Shown here piece after piece: positions 47,381 to 58,146 of a stretch of 64,000 nucleotides of DNA; position 1 is the first letter of the stretch, and each line of letters starts with the position of its first letter. The stretch lies in contig NZ_JQMX01000001.1 in assembly GCF_000744945.1 (NCBI RefSeq), positions 2,232,001 through 2,296,000 of the forward strand, read 5' to 3'. The notes below the pieces were generated by a model, which was not told the origin of the DNA, did not search any database, and saw nothing but the letters and a program-made list of their open reading frames with translations. Both the position numbers and the translations under genes were made by a program. The stretch is from Carnobacterium maltaromaticum DSM 20342. Lineage in GTDB: Bacteria > Bacillota > Bacilli > Lactobacillales > Carnobacteriaceae.

Positions 47381-49198
47381 CAATTCAATTAAATCTGATT
47401 CATTGATGACTTGAGCCAATTCATTGATATAGTTTGATTTTTCTTCTTCAGACCAATTTAGTCTTTCTGCCATTACATCAACAACTGGTTGTTTAATTTC
47501 ATCCAAACTATCACGCATAAAGAGCATATGATTCGTCCGACGCACTAAGAAATCAGCTGGTGTCAAGGTCATTTCTTCGTTGAGAGCATAGTCCAGACTC
47601 AAGCTTTCACCTAAGCCCATACCTGGAAAGGCTTTCAATTTATCGATATTTGCAAATAATGCCGTTACATTGCTGCCATACAAGTCAGCTAAATAAATTG
47701 CCTCTTCTTTCGATAAACCTTTTTCTATTCCTTCTTTAGCTAAAGTCTCTAACGTCTCTTCAACCTTCCCAGGATCCATTTTTCCTCCTGAAATTTGATA
47801 GGTTTTAGAATCAATCAGTGTAAATACTTTGTGGAATTCTGCTTCTAATGTTTTTTGAATGAGCTGCATCGCACCTTCTGCCATTTTTCGATAATCTGTA
47901 ATTTTCCCACCTGAAAGTGTAATCAAACCATCTTCTTCCCTTGTTAAATCACTACCACGAGAAACGGTTGAAGGCGTTGTAGCACTTTCTGCCAAGCTAC
48001 TTTCTAAGTTATTTAAAACATCTTCCACAGCAAAACGGTCAACTTCTTTATTTTGATATTTTGTGACTACATCAATCACTTGAGAAAAACTGTTATCTGA
48101 AAGCTTGCCATTGTCCCCACCATTATAATCCGATCCGCCATTTGTTGAAATTAACGGGCGCAAACCAACCCAGCTTGATTCAATATCAGCTAATGTTATT
48201 TTTGCAGATGGATAACGATAATTTATACATTCCAGTAAATAATCCACATCCGCTTGCTCAACAGTTGGTTGTGCATAATCTCCTTGGTAATCTGTATCTG
48301 TTGTTCCAAAATAAGTTTTATTTTCTCTTGGAACAACAAAGAACATCCGACCATCATTTTTTCCAGTATCTAGATAAGTTGGTTGAGGTACAGTTAATCT
48401 ACTGCTATCAATAACTAAATGAACCCCTTTTGTTGGTCGAATTTGTGGAGTGATTTTTTTCGATTGATCTAATTCACGGACTTTATCCACCCAAGGACCA
48501 CTGGTATTAATCACCAAGTTAGCATGTATATCAAAAATCTCATCCGTTAATAAATCTTGTGCTTTAACCCCATTAACATTACCTGATTCATTATATAGAA
48601 ATCCAATAGCTTTAACTCGACTAAGCATTGCACCGCCATCTGCAGCAGCTTGCTTAATATTTTCAATAACCAATCGAGCATCATTATTTTTAAAATCTAA
48701 ATAGACACCACCACCGAGTAAACCTTCTTTTTTCAAATAAGGTTCTCTTTCCAAAACTTCATCTGCCGTTAGGGTATAGTTCGCATATTTACTACCCGTA
48801 ACGTTAGCTAGTTGATCATATAGATCCATGGCAATCTTGACTGAAAACATATTGAAGGTTGAGCTTGCTTCATTATAGATAGGCAATAACATCGGTGCTG
48901 GTTTAGGAATGTGTGGTGCAATGCCTTGGACAACTGCCCGCTCCGTCACTGTATCTGAAACAACTTCAACATCAAAGTTCTTCAAATAGCGAATGCCTCC
49001 ATGCACCAACTTAGTTGATCTAGAAGAAGTTCCTTCCGCAAAATCTTGCATTTCAATTAAACCTGTCTGCATACCGGATGCACTGGCTTGGACTGCGACA
49101 CCCGCGCCAGTGATTCCTCCTCCGATAATCAATACATCTAACTGTTTCGTTTTTAAATCTTTAACTATCTTTTGTCGTGTTTCATTAGAAAAAGCCAT
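47369..49198 (-). CDS. glpO: Alpha-glycerophosphate oxidase (FAD, H2O2-forming)
   Basis: 609 residues, the length of enterococcal GlpO, and longer than GlpD dehydrogenases because of a middle insertion (Ser/Asn/Asp-rich stretch with SLAESATTPSTVSRGSD). Rossmann FAD motif IIGGGITGAGVAVQA near residue 24, and SRSTKLVHGGIRYLKNFD. Oxidises glycerol-3-phosphate to dihydroxyacetone phosphate with O2, producing H2O2. Second gene after glpK, 32-nt gap. The C-terminus runs into an intergenic repeat. Confidence 0.93.
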   Translation of the reverse strand: MAFSNETRQKIVKDLKTKQLDVLIIGGGITGAGVAVQASASGMQTGLIEMQDFAEGTSSRSTKLVHGGIRYLKNFDVEVVSDTVTERAVVQGIAPHIPKPAPMLLPIYNEASSTFNMFSVKIAMDLYDQLANVTGSKYANYTLTADEVLEREPYLKKEGLLGGGVYLDFKNNDARLVIENIKQAAADGGAMLSRVKAIGFLYNESGNVNGVKAQDLLTDEIFDIHANLVINTSGPWVDKVRELDQSKKITPQIRPTKGVHLVIDSSRLTVPQPTYLDTGKNDGRMFFVVPRENKTYFGTTDTDYQGDYAQPTVEQADVDYLLECINYRYPSAKITLADIESSWVGLRPLISTNGGSDYNGGDNGKLSDNSFSQVIDVVTKYQNKEVDRFAVEDVLNNLESSLAESATTPSTVSRGSDLTREEDGLITLSGGKITDYRKMAEGAMQLIQKTLEAEFHKVFTLIDSKTYQISGGKMDPGKVEETLETLAKEGIEKGLSKEEAIYLADLYGSNVTALFANIDKLKAFPGMGLGESLSLDYALNEEMTLTPADFLVRRTNHMLFMRDSLDEIKQPVVDVMAERLNWSEEEKSNYINELAQVINESDLIELKKG

Positions 49199-49230
49199 AA
49201 TGATGAGTTCACCCTTTCATCAGCATACGT

Positions 49231-50745
<1,515 letters not shown>

Positions 50746-50760
50746 TTACCTCCCATTATT

Positions 50761-50774
50761 TGAAACCGTTTTCT
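50761..50774. promoter_or_regulatory. cre-like site upstream of glpK
   Basis: TGAAACCGTTTTCT differs from the cre consensus (TGWAANCGNTNWCA) only at the last base. 21 nt before the glpK start. Carbon catabolite repression by CcpA is expected. Confidence 0.7.
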
Positions 50775-50887
50775 TTACATGACTATCATAATCAATTTTT
50801 CCCCAACAAAACTCCCAATTTTTTTTAAAAGAGAATCATTTTTTGAAAGTTTTCGCTAGAAATCCTATTATACATACAACTGGGACT

Positions 50888-50940
50888 AAAAAAATACTAT
50901 TAGAATCAAGAGTTAAATTCTTGATTTAACAGTATTTATT
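50888..50940 (-). terminator. Terminator of the second Mga-like gene
   Basis: On the minus strand AAATACTGTTAAATCAAGA pairs with TCTTGATT plus TAATAGTATTT and a T run follows. Confidence 0.85.
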
Positions 50941-50957
50941 TAATCATTCTCACTTTT

Positions 50958-52424
50958 TCAGATTTTCAACTCATTAATTCGAGACTTGATTTGCTTCAAA
51001 TCATAACTAGAAAAGAAGTCCGAGGTGACATAAATTTCTGTCCCTTTCGGATACTCCGAAAAAGCTAAATTATTTGTAATTACTAAATCATAATTACGTT
51101 GTTTTTTATATTCTTCTACCGTAATCCCCGTTACATTTTTTAAATTCAATTCTAGCATCTGTGTTAAAATCTCCGTGTGCATCTCCATTAAATTTAAATC
51201 AATGCCAATATGCAATTCTTTTGAGATCTTAAAATCCACAATTGATAGCACACTGGAGTATTCTAGTAACGTCAATCCCTGTAGTGTATTCAAACTGGTG
51301 GCTTTCTGATTGAAATTAGCCAAAGCTGTCGTTAATAACTCTTCCGACAGGTTTTTTAAATTTTTTCTCCAAACTTTACTTTCTTGCGCCAAAAAATCTT
51401 CTCGGTCATAAATTTCAAGTGCTCCCTCAAAAAAATACAAAGTACCATTAATTTGCGAGAGATAATAACTAATTTTTCTTTCCAATGCGAGACTAGGCTT
51501 AACGGGTAAATAGTAGTGGAGCACCGTCTCTCTCAAAAGTGTATCGACTAAAGCCGTCGGAGTTCGACGACTCCGAATTAAATCATAATTAATAAAATCC
51601 TTCTCAGATAAAATTGATTGGGTTGTTAAAAAGATAAAATGGAGCATGCTCTCTTCTTCTCCCACTTCAATAGAATAACGACTAAAGTAAAGTAAAATCA
51701 ACTGTCTTACTTGCTTATAAAGCCGATCATTTTCATAAAGCTTTAATTTTTTCTGACTATTTTTATAGATTTTTTCAGATATATTCGCTCGTTTTTTACT
51801 AATTGCAAACCACAAATGAACTCTAATTCGGCTAAAATCACTAATTTTTATGTCTAATTCTTTTTCAAAGCCATTGATTAAATTATGGATTTGGGCAGGT
51901 AATACCGTTTCTTGAAATTTTTCATTAGGTGTCACGAGCCAATACAGCTGGAAATAAAAATAACGTATTTGCAATTCCTCTCCATGAAGGCTTCCATTCT
52001 TGATTTGAATATTGAATTCTTTAAGTAGGTCATTGCTCTCTTTTATTTTTCGAAACAAAGAAGATTCACTAATCGATAAATCATTGGTAATTTTAACAGC
52101 CGTAAATTTTTGATGTTTAAAAGCATAATCTATTAATTGGAATTTAAGTGATCGTTTTACATAATCAGTATAGACCGTCACGATAGAAAAATGATTGCTC
52201 ACAAATAGTTCAATTTTAGAACCATCTGATTTCACACGACAATCGCCTTGATATTCAGACAAATACGACTCTAATTCTTCCAAATAACTCTCTAATGATG
52301 CTTTCGAAATTCCTAAATAGTTACGTAGATCCTCATAAGAAATCTTGCCATTCTCCAGAACTAATTTTTTCAAAATAGCAATTTGTAATCCTTCTTTTTT
52401 CTCTAAAAAATCCTCAATCCTCAT
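50958..52424 (-). CDS. Second Mga-like HTH regulator
   Basis: 488 residues. N-terminal winged HTH (ISYEDLRNYLGISKASLESYLEEL), a second HTH (KITNDLSISESSLFRKIKES), a long PRD-like helical region and an EIIB-like C-terminus. Same layout as the regulator at 14772 but only distantly similar. It starts 10 nt after the flavoprotein gene, so the two are co-transcribed. It lies next to the glycerol cluster but runs separately (terminator at 50888). The target genes are unknown. Confidence 0.75.
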   Translation of the reverse strand: MRIEDFLEKKEGLQIAILKKLVLENGKISYEDLRNYLGISKASLESYLEELESYLSEYQGDCRVKSDGSKIELFVSNHFSIVTVYTDYVKRSLKFQLIDYAFKHQKFTAVKITNDLSISESSLFRKIKESNDLLKEFNIQIKNGSLHGEELQIRYFYFQLYWLVTPNEKFQETVLPAQIHNLINGFEKELDIKISDFSRIRVHLWFAISKKRANISEKIYKNSQKKLKLYENDRLYKQVRQLILLYFSRYSIEVGEEESMLHFIFLTTQSILSEKDFINYDLIRSRRTPTALVDTLLRETVLHYYLPVKPSLALERKISYYLSQINGTLYFFEGALEIYDREDFLAQESKVWRKNLKNLSEELLTTALANFNQKATSLNTLQGLTLLEYSSVLSIVDFKISKELHIGIDLNLMEMHTEILTQMLELNLKNVTGITVEEYKKQRNYDLVITNNLAFSEYPKGTEIYVTSDFFSSYDLKQIKSRINELKI

Positions 52425-52434
52425 CTACTTTCAC

Positions 52435-53745
52435 CTAATCTTTCATTAAGCCTAGCTGATTCGTTACATCATACACCGGACTCCAAGCCGGATGAAAATA
52501 ATAATCTTTTTGAGCAAGTTCTTCGACAGTAATCCCCATCTGAATTCCCAAGGATAGCGTGTTAATTTTTTCTAAAATATTTGATTTAGAAATGAATTGT
52601 GCACCTAATATTTTTCGAGTCGCTTTATTATAAAGTAATTTCCCTTTGATGGGCTCTTGATTAAATAGAGAACTTGATTGAGTCACATATGTTGTTGAAA
52701 TTTCTTCATCAAAGAAAATACTTTCCGCCTCGGTCATTCCAGTACTAGCTATAAAATAATCAAAAACTTTAGTCCCAATTGTTCGAGCACTGCCAATAAA
52801 AACAGTTTGAGGCTCTACTAAATTATCAACTACCACAACCCCCGCTCGCACAGCATTATTCGTCAACGATACATAAAAAGTTTCACTTGATAAACTTGAA
52901 GGAATTTGGATGCAATCCCCAATAGCAAAAATATTTTCCACCGAAGTTTTCAAATACTCATCCACAAAAATGCTGCCATCTTCATGACATCGGATTGTTG
53001 GATCTAAATAAGGAAGATTAGGTTTCACACTTAGTGCAAAAACCGCACACTCGCTTTCTATTTCCTGATTATTCGTAGTCAATATAACACGATTTTCTAT
53101 TTCTTTAATCTCTTGGACGGTTTCATTAAAGTAAGAAATAACCCCTTTATTTTTCATTTCCAGCAGTAAGGGAGCTAACATTTCTTGATCAAAATATTTC
53201 ACTAAAATTCCGCTCATACTTTCAATTAACTGAACTTTCTTATTTTGTCTGACTAGGCAATCTGCCATTTCAACACCGACTTGTCCACCACCAACAATTG
53301 TAAATGTCTGATTTTCGTTAACTAAAGCTAGTGCTTCTTGGGCTTTTTCTATTGATTTATATTTCAAAATTCTTTCGGAATCAATTCCTTTAATTCGATA
53401 AGAATTTTGAGTAGAGCCTGTTGCTAAAATCAATTTATCATAGGCTATATTTTTAAGTATATTTTGGTTCTCATAACTAATTATTTGATTTTCTATATCC
53501 ATTTTTTTAACTTCTGCAGCTAGAATCAAGTGAATATTATGTTCCTCGATTTCTGCCTCAGAAATAAAGTAGGCCTGTTGAAGACTTTCAATCTCGCCAT
53601 TTAAAATCAAATGGAGCGCACTAGGGATGAATCCAATAGTATTTTTCTTTTCAAGTAACACAATTTCTGCTTTTGGGAATTTTTTTCGCGCTGTTACAGC
53701 TGCTGTCACTCCAGCAAAAGAACCACCGACAATAACGATTTTCAT
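52435..53745 (-). CDS. NADH oxidase/peroxidase-like flavoprotein with Ser in place of the redox Cys
   Basis: 436 residues. FAD motif VIVGGSFAGVTAA, NAD motif FTIVGGGQVGVEMAD, FAIGDC near 274 and a C-terminal dimerisation domain, all as in the Nox/Npr/CoA-disulfide reductase family. In that family Cys42 (in FLSCG) is the redox centre; here the same place reads GFIPSAL with Ser42. Loss of this Cys in Nox gives H2O2 rather than water in published mutants, so the product may differ, or the protein may be a sensor for the regulator encoded next to it. GGAGGAGTTTT precedes the ATG. Confidence 0.82.
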   Translation of the reverse strand: MKIVIVGGSFAGVTAAVTARKKFPKAEIVLLEKKNTIGFIPSALHLILNGEIESLQQAYFISEAEIEEHNIHLILAAEVKKMDIENQIISYENQNILKNIAYDKLILATGSTQNSYRIKGIDSERILKYKSIEKAQEALALVNENQTFTIVGGGQVGVEMADCLVRQNKKVQLIESMSGILVKYFDQEMLAPLLLEMKNKGVISYFNETVQEIKEIENRVILTTNNQEIESECAVFALSVKPNLPYLDPTIRCHEDGSIFVDEYLKTSVENIFAIGDCIQIPSSLSSETFYVSLTNNAVRAGVVVVDNLVEPQTVFIGSARTIGTKVFDYFIASTGMTEAESIFFDEEISTTYVTQSSSLFNQEPIKGKLLYNKATRKILGAQFISKSNILEKINTLSLGIQMGITVEELAQKDYYFHPAWSPVYDVTNQLGLMKD

Positions 53746-53845
53746 AAAACTCCTCCTTCACACTCTACTTGAAACATAGCAGAATGATTTATTTTGGTCA
53801 ATCATTACCTACTTAATTTATTTTATTCTTATAAAAAAATGGTTA

Positions 53846-53875
53846 AAAAAGGCATCTCTTATAGTAGAGATGCCT
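53846..53875 (-). terminator. Terminator of hpt
   Basis: GGCATCTC / GAGATGCC stem with a T run on the minus strand. Confidence 0.85.
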
Positions 53876-53901
53876 TTATGTTATTGAAATATGACTTCGT
53901 A

Positions 53902-54441
53902 CTATTGATACATTTCTGGTTTTAAAACAGCTACATAAGGTAAATTACGGTAGCGTTCCGCAAAATCAATTCCGTACCCAACAACAAATTCATTGGGAAC
54001 TAAAAAACCTACATAATCAGCTTTGATGTCGACAACTCGTCCTTCTGGTTTATCTAACAACGTAACAAGTTTAACCGTATTGGCTCCACGTCGCTTAAAT
54101 AAACTCACTAGGTACTCTAAAGTTCGACCACTATCAATGATATCTTCAACAATAATAATATCACGATCGGCTGCACTTGCACTTAAATCTTTAATAATTT
54201 TGACTTCTCCTGATGAAATAGTTGAATTGCCATAACTCGACACATCCATAAAGTCAATTTCTACATTAATATCCATTGCTTTAGCTAAATCCGTCGTAAA
54301 AAAGATAGCTCCTTTTAAAATGCCAACCAATAAAGGTTTTTTATTGCGATAATCCTCAGTTAATTCTTTACCAAGTTCAGTCGTTCTTTGAGCTAGTTCT
54401 TCCTTTGAATAAAGAACCTTTAGAATATCATTTTGTATCAT
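53902..54441 (-). CDS. hpt: Hypoxanthine phosphoribosyltransferase
   Basis: 179 residues. PRPP-binding loop [17 protein letters not shown] and the purine-selecting region [20 protein letters not shown] are diagnostic. Purine salvage: converts hypoxanthine (and guanine) to nucleotides. AAAGGAGATTTAACTAA precedes the ATG. It usually sits near tilS/ftsH in Firmicutes; here it stands alone, with a GNAT gene behind it. Confidence 0.95.
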   Translation of the reverse strand: MIQNDILKVLYSKEELAQRTTELGKELTEDYRNKKPLLVGILKGAIFFTTDLAKAMDINVEIDFMDVSSYGNSTISSGEVKIIKDLSASAADRDIIIVEDIIDSGRTLEYLVSLFKRRGANTVKLVTLLDKPEGRVVDIKADYVGFLVPNEFVVGYGIDFAERYRNLPYVAVLKPEMYQ

Positions 54442-54549
54442 TTAGTTAAATCTCCTTTGAATTTCAAGCTTTCTTCGTTAAAAAACGTTCACTTATATTT
54501 TAGCAGTTTTGCTTAAGATACACAATTTTGATTATAAACTCATTACTCT

Positions 54550-55047
54550 TTAAGCATCCGCACGTAAATCCAATTGATAGTAATCTAAATCCAAAAATTG
54601 ATTGAACTTATAGCCGACTGCTTTCAACGTACCACAATAAGTAAAACCTAATTTTTTATGCAAATGAATACTACCAGGATTCCCATGATCGATTCCACCA
54701 ATCATCACCCAATAATCAGCTACTTTAGCTAATTTAATGAGTTCGATTAACAGTTTTTCACCGATGCCCTTACCTTGATGTGCTTCGCCAACATAGATAG
54801 AATGTTCAATTGTATAACGAAAAGCACTTTTCTCTCTAAACGGACCATAAGTCCCATATCCTGCAACAATTCCATCTTCTTCAAAAACAATCAGCGGAAT
54901 CTCCTTTTGTCGCTTTTCATTAAACCAGGCTAACTGTTCCTCAATCGTATGAATTTCTTCATCATAAGTTGCAGTTGTTTTTAAAATAGCTTGATTATAT
55001 ATTGCTAAAATTGCTGGTATGTCTATTACTGTTGCCAAACGAATCAT
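54550..55047 (-). CDS. GNAT N-acetyltransferase (phosphinothricin acetyltransferase-like)
   Basis: 165 residues. Acetyl-CoA motif A SIYVGEAHQGKGIGEKLLIEL with the Q/RxxGxG/A core, and a late GNPGSIHLHKKLGF segment, both standard for the Pat/YncA group of GNAT enzymes. Small-molecule or amino-acid acetylation is likely; the acceptor is unknown. AAGGAGGAACTTAA lies before ATG 55047. An intergenic hairpin repeat (55061) ends just upstream. Confidence 0.85.
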   Translation of the reverse strand: MIRLATVIDIPAILAIYNQAILKTTATYDEEIHTIEEQLAWFNEKRQKEIPLIVFEEDGIVAGYGTYGPFREKSAFRYTIEHSIYVGEAHQGKGIGEKLLIELIKLAKVADYWVMIGGIDHGNPGSIHLHKKLGFTYCGTLKAVGYKFNQFLDLDYYQLDLRADA

Positions 55048-55060
55048 TTAAGTTCCTCCT

Positions 55061-55182
55061 TAATAAAAAGCTCGTTGAGACGGTTAGCTCCGGTAAGAAA
55101 ATAGGGAAAATTGATATGGTGTTTTTTGCCATCTCGAATCTTTAGCTTTTTCTCGAGAAGCCGGCCCACAAGAGCTAGCCTT
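55061..55182 (+). repeat. Intergenic hairpin repeat, copy 3
   Basis: AAAAAGCTCGTTGAGACGGTTAG ... AAGAGCTAGCCTTAATAA, the same about 120-bp unit as at 47133 and 47256. It lies in the leader of the GNAT gene (minus strand), whose ribosome site is just beyond its left end. Confidence 0.72.
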
Positions 55183-55422
55183 AATAAAATTATACTTATC
55201 AATCTAAGAATATTTACAAATACAATCATTTTTTTACAGCTTTGTTGTAACTCTTTAAAATGATTCTAACAACAGAAGAACTATCGTCGTTTAACCAATA
55301 TCTATAAATTTATTATACTATAATTTAGATGCGGGAAGCGCAATAGATGGTTGGCTAAATCTCAGTAAAAAGGGGTGTATATCTATGTTAAATGATAGTT
55401 TTACTCCTAGAAAGGATTAAAC

Positions 55423-55485
55423 ATGTCTGTTTTTGAAGCCCTGATGTTCGCTTTAAAAATTTACGATCATAAAAACAAAAAATAA
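55423..55485 (+). CDS. Truncated holin-like type I toxin (Fst/TxpA family)
   Basis: 20 codons, MSVFEALMFALKIYDHKNKK, with AAAGGAT 7 nt before the ATG. Intact toxins of this group are about 30 residues: an MSxFEAL start, a hydrophobic membrane helix and a basic end like xIxxHKNKK. Both ends are kept but the middle of the helix is missing, as after a 10- to 12-codon in-frame deletion. It is followed by the paired hairpins of a type I toxin-antitoxin locus. It is probably a dead toxin. TATAAT-like sequences lie upstream near 55316-55325. Confidence 0.6.
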   Translation: MSVFEALMFALKIYDHKNKK

Positions 55486-55607
55486 CCATCTACTATATAC
55501 ACTTAAGAGAGTGAATAGATAGTTATTCATCAATTTATTTACTAGCTACCGTCTTTTGAACGGTTCTACTTTAAAAGGGATCATGTTGACGCATGGTTCC
55601 TTTTTCA
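55474..55607 (-). ncRNA. Antisense antitoxin RNA of the type I locus
   Basis: On the minus strand TTGAAG (55642-55637), 18 nt, TGATATACT (TATACT at 55618-55613) forms an extended -10 promoter. Transcription would run left and end at the hairpin AATAACTATCTA / TAGATGGTTATT (55527-55481) followed by T6. It would overlap the 3' end of the toxin message, whose own terminator (55573-55605) is also in the overlap. This convergent layout is that of Fst/RatA-type loci. The rest of 55183-55967 shows no gene. Confidence 0.55.
55573..55605 (+). terminator. Terminator of the toxin transcript
   Basis: AAAAGGGA plus CATG pairs with CATG plus TTCCTTTTT around a TTGACG loop. Confidence 0.7.
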
Positions 55608-55798
55608 ATTTTAGTATATCATACTCAGTTGGCCTCCTTCAATCTAAAATTCTAGCTGAGTGGGCTACACTAAATAAAATGAATTTAAATTCACAAACTT
55701 ATTCTTGTACCTTCTGAAAAATATAAATGTTTTTTTGTGTATCCGACTCATGTTTCACTCTCCTTTAACAAGTACACAAATAAAACAAGACTTTGTTA

Positions 55799-55812
55799 GT
55801 GAATATTTTCAC
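55799..55812. promoter_or_regulatory. Palindromic operator candidate upstream of the AEC permease
   Basis: GTGAATATTTTCAC is a near-perfect palindrome about 40 nt upstream of the promoter at 55851. It may bind the CitB/DcuR-type regulator encoded at 58562, or CcpA, although the central CG of a cre site is missing. Confidence 0.35.
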
Positions 55813-55850
55813 TTACATTAGTTACATAAGTTTAGTTTAATTACATATTG

Positions 55851-55879
55851 TTAACTTTTTCACAAATAAGCATTATGAT
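55851..55879 (+). promoter_or_regulatory. Promoter of the permease-dehydrogenase operon
   Basis: TTAACT, 17 nt, TATGAT; leader about 80 nt. Confidence 0.6.
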
Positions 55880-55967
55880 AGGTATGTAAACAAGATATGG
55901 CCGTATCAAATATATAAAAAAGCTACTTATTATTTGTGATTAAAAACACATTACTGGAGGAACACTC

Positions 55968-57026
55968 ATGGACATCTTAGAAATTATTCAAACGACCGTA
56001 ACAGATATGACAATTATTAGTGCAATTACATCAACGGTTTTCATTATTATGCTTGGCTTCTTTTGCCGAAAAAAAGGAATCTTTTCAGCTGAAGTTGGAA
56101 AAATATTATCAAAAGTAGTCTTAACAGTTGCATTACCAGCCTTAGCTTTCAACGCGTTTATGCAAGATATTGATCCTGACACATTGAAACAAGGGATGAA
56201 CGTTTTAATTTGGGGAATCGCTATTTACATCATTTTGATCTTCATTTCAAAACCTTTCTTCCTTAGTTATAAAGGAGACAAGCAAGATACATTACGTGTC
56301 TTAACTATTTTTGGATCAACAACATTCTTCGGAACACCAATTGTTAGTGCTATCTATGGACCTGTCGGAGTTATGTTCAGCTCTATCTTTAACATTGGAT
56401 ACCGTATCTTCCTTTACTCATATGGTTACATCAAAATGAGTGGTTTAAAAATGGAACTTAAAAATATCAAAACAATGTTTTTAAACCCTATCGTTATCGC
56501 AACCTTTGCAGGATTATTCATTTGGATTTTCCAAGGTTCAATGCCACAAGTTACTGTTGCTGGAATTGATGGTGCTGCGGCTCATCAAGTAGCTTTCTTA
56601 CGTATCGATCAAACAGCTCTCTGGTTATTCAAACCAATGACTTACCTTGCTGGACTTGCTTCACCACTTGCTTGGTTATCTATCGGTTCAACTTTAGGCG
56701 AAATCAGTTTCAAAAAAGCTGCTTCAGACAAAACTTCTTGGTACTACAGTGTTGTTAAAGTTATCTTAGTTCCAGCTATCAACATTGTTTTCCTAGCTAT
56801 TCTAACAGTTACAAACATTTTACCAGTTAGCTTTGTAGCACTTGCTACCATCGTAATTATGATGGCTACACCAACCGCAACCGTTGCTGCAGCTTATGCC
56901 ATTAGTTTTGATAAAGATGCTTTACTGGCTTCCAACGCCTCACTCTTATCAACTGTTATGGCCGTCATCATGACTCCTGTCTGGATTATCATTCTAGAAG
57001 TCATTAGCAAAACAGGATTATTCTAA
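55968..57026 (+). CDS. AEC-family transporter (malate/organic acid permease type)
   Basis: 352 residues with about ten transmembrane helices; the FFCRKKGIFSAEVGKILSKVVLTVALPALAF opening (shown here in family sense) and the conserved NPIVIATFAGLFIW segment are AEC signatures. Lactic acid bacteria use such permeases for malate or citrate. Forms an operon with the 2-hydroxyacid dehydrogenase (45-nt gap) and lies beside a malate/citrate-type two-component system. A hydroxyacid such as malate or lactate is the likely substrate. ACTGGAGGAACACTC precedes the ATG. Confidence 0.85.
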   Translation: MDILEIIQTTVTDMTIISAITSTVFIIMLGFFCRKKGIFSAEVGKILSKVVLTVALPALAFNAFMQDIDPDTLKQGMNVLIWGIAIYIILIFISKPFFLSYKGDKQDTLRVLTIFGSTTFFGTPIVSAIYGPVGVMFSSIFNIGYRIFLYSYGYIKMSGLKMELKNIKTMFLNPIVIATFAGLFIWIFQGSMPQVTVAGIDGAAAHQVAFLRIDQTALWLFKPMTYLAGLASPLAWLSIGSTLGEISFKKAASDKTSWYYSVVKVILVPAINIVFLAILTVTNILPVSFVALATIVIMMATPTATVAAAYAISFDKDALLASNASLLSTVMAVIMTPVWIIILEVISKTGLF

Positions 57027-57071
57027 AAATTCATACTCACTCTATCTATTAAATCTTAGGAGGAAACAATT

Positions 57072-58085
57072 ATGTTTAAAATCGCTTGTTACGGAGTTCG
57101 ACCAAATGAAGTACCTTTCTTTCAATCACTAAATAAATACAACTATGAATTAACTTTAGTAGAAGAATTACTAACTCACCAAAATATTCAAACGGCTCAA
57201 CATCATGATGCTGTTTTATTAAGAGGAAATTGTATTGCGGACCGTCAAAATTTAAGTAAAATGGCCGAATATGGCATAAAATATGTCTTCACAAGAACTG
57301 TCGGCTTTAATCATATTGACTTAGAAGCTGCTGCTGAATACAAAATGGAAGTTGCTCGCGTTCCTTCATACTCACCAAATGCAATTGCAGAGCTTTCTTT
57401 AACACTAGCAATGATGTTGTTACGCAATACTGCTTACACAACAAACAGAACTTCTTTTAAAAATTTCATCGTTGATAGCCAAATGTTCAGTCGTGAAATC
57501 CGTAACTGTACCGTTGGAGTAATTGGAACAGGTAAAATTGGTTTAACTGAAGCTAAATTATTTAAAGGCTTAGGCGCTAAAGTTATTGGCTATGACGTTT
57601 TCGAATCTGACGCAGCCAAAGAAGTACTTGAATTTAAAAGCTTAGATGCTCTTTTAGCAGAAAGTGACATTGTTAGTATCCATGTTCCTTACTTCCCTGG
57701 AAAAAATGACAAAATGATTAATGCAGAATTCTTATCTAAAATGAAAGAAGACGCTATTTTAATCAATACTGCTCGTGGTGAATTACAAGACAACGAAGCC
57801 ATCCTTGAAGCTTTAGAAACCAATCAAATTGGTGCCTTTGGGACAGATGTTTTTGCAAACGAAAAAGATTTATTCTTCAAGAAATTTTCACCTTGGCAAG
57901 CATTACCAGATCCAACTGTCCAAAAATTAGTTGATCTATACCCAAGAGTTTTAGTAACACCTCATATTGGTTCAAATACGGATGAAGCCTTAGCGAATAT
58001 GGTCGAAACCAGCTTCGAGAATTTCAATGAAATTCTAACTACCGGAAAAACTGCTAATGCTGTTGAATTACCAGTCTTAGCTTAA
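57072..58085 (+). CDS. D-2-hydroxyacid dehydrogenase (D-lactate dehydrogenase type)
   Basis: 337 residues. NAD motif VGVIGTGKIG, catalytic Arg in INTARGELQD, Glu in FGTDVFANE and His in TPHIGSNTD are all present, with the RTVGFNHIDL signature of the D-LDH group. Interconverts a 2-keto acid and its D-hydroxy acid with NADH. Following the AEC permease in one operon, it may metabolise the imported acid rather than make bulk lactate. TTAGGAGGAAACAATT precedes the ATG. The exact substrate is open. Confidence 0.88.
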   Translation: MFKIACYGVRPNEVPFFQSLNKYNYELTLVEELLTHQNIQTAQHHDAVLLRGNCIADRQNLSKMAEYGIKYVFTRTVGFNHIDLEAAAEYKMEVARVPSYSPNAIAELSLTLAMMLLRNTAYTTNRTSFKNFIVDSQMFSREIRNCTVGVIGTGKIGLTEAKLFKGLGAKVIGYDVFESDAAKEVLEFKSLDALLAESDIVSIHVPYFPGKNDKMINAEFLSKMKEDAILINTARGELQDNEAILEALETNQIGAFGTDVFANEKDLFFKKFSPWQALPDPTVQKLVDLYPRVLVTPHIGSNTDEALANMVETSFENFNEILTTGKTANAVELPVLA

Positions 58086-58099
58086 ATTAAATAAACAGA

Positions 58100-58139
58100 A
58101 AAAAAGTGCTCCTACCATCATGTGTAGAGCACTTTTTTT
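58100..58139. terminator. Bidirectional terminator between the dehydrogenase and DUF1398 genes
   Basis: AAAAGTGCTC / GAGCACTTTT stem with T and A runs on both sides. Confidence 0.88.
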
Positions 58140-58146
58140 CTGCTTA

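Noticed and set aside
55044..55229. 61-codon minus-strand frame covering the third intergenic repeat
   Set aside because: It is made mostly of repeat sequence and overlaps the ribosome site of the acetyltransferase gene.
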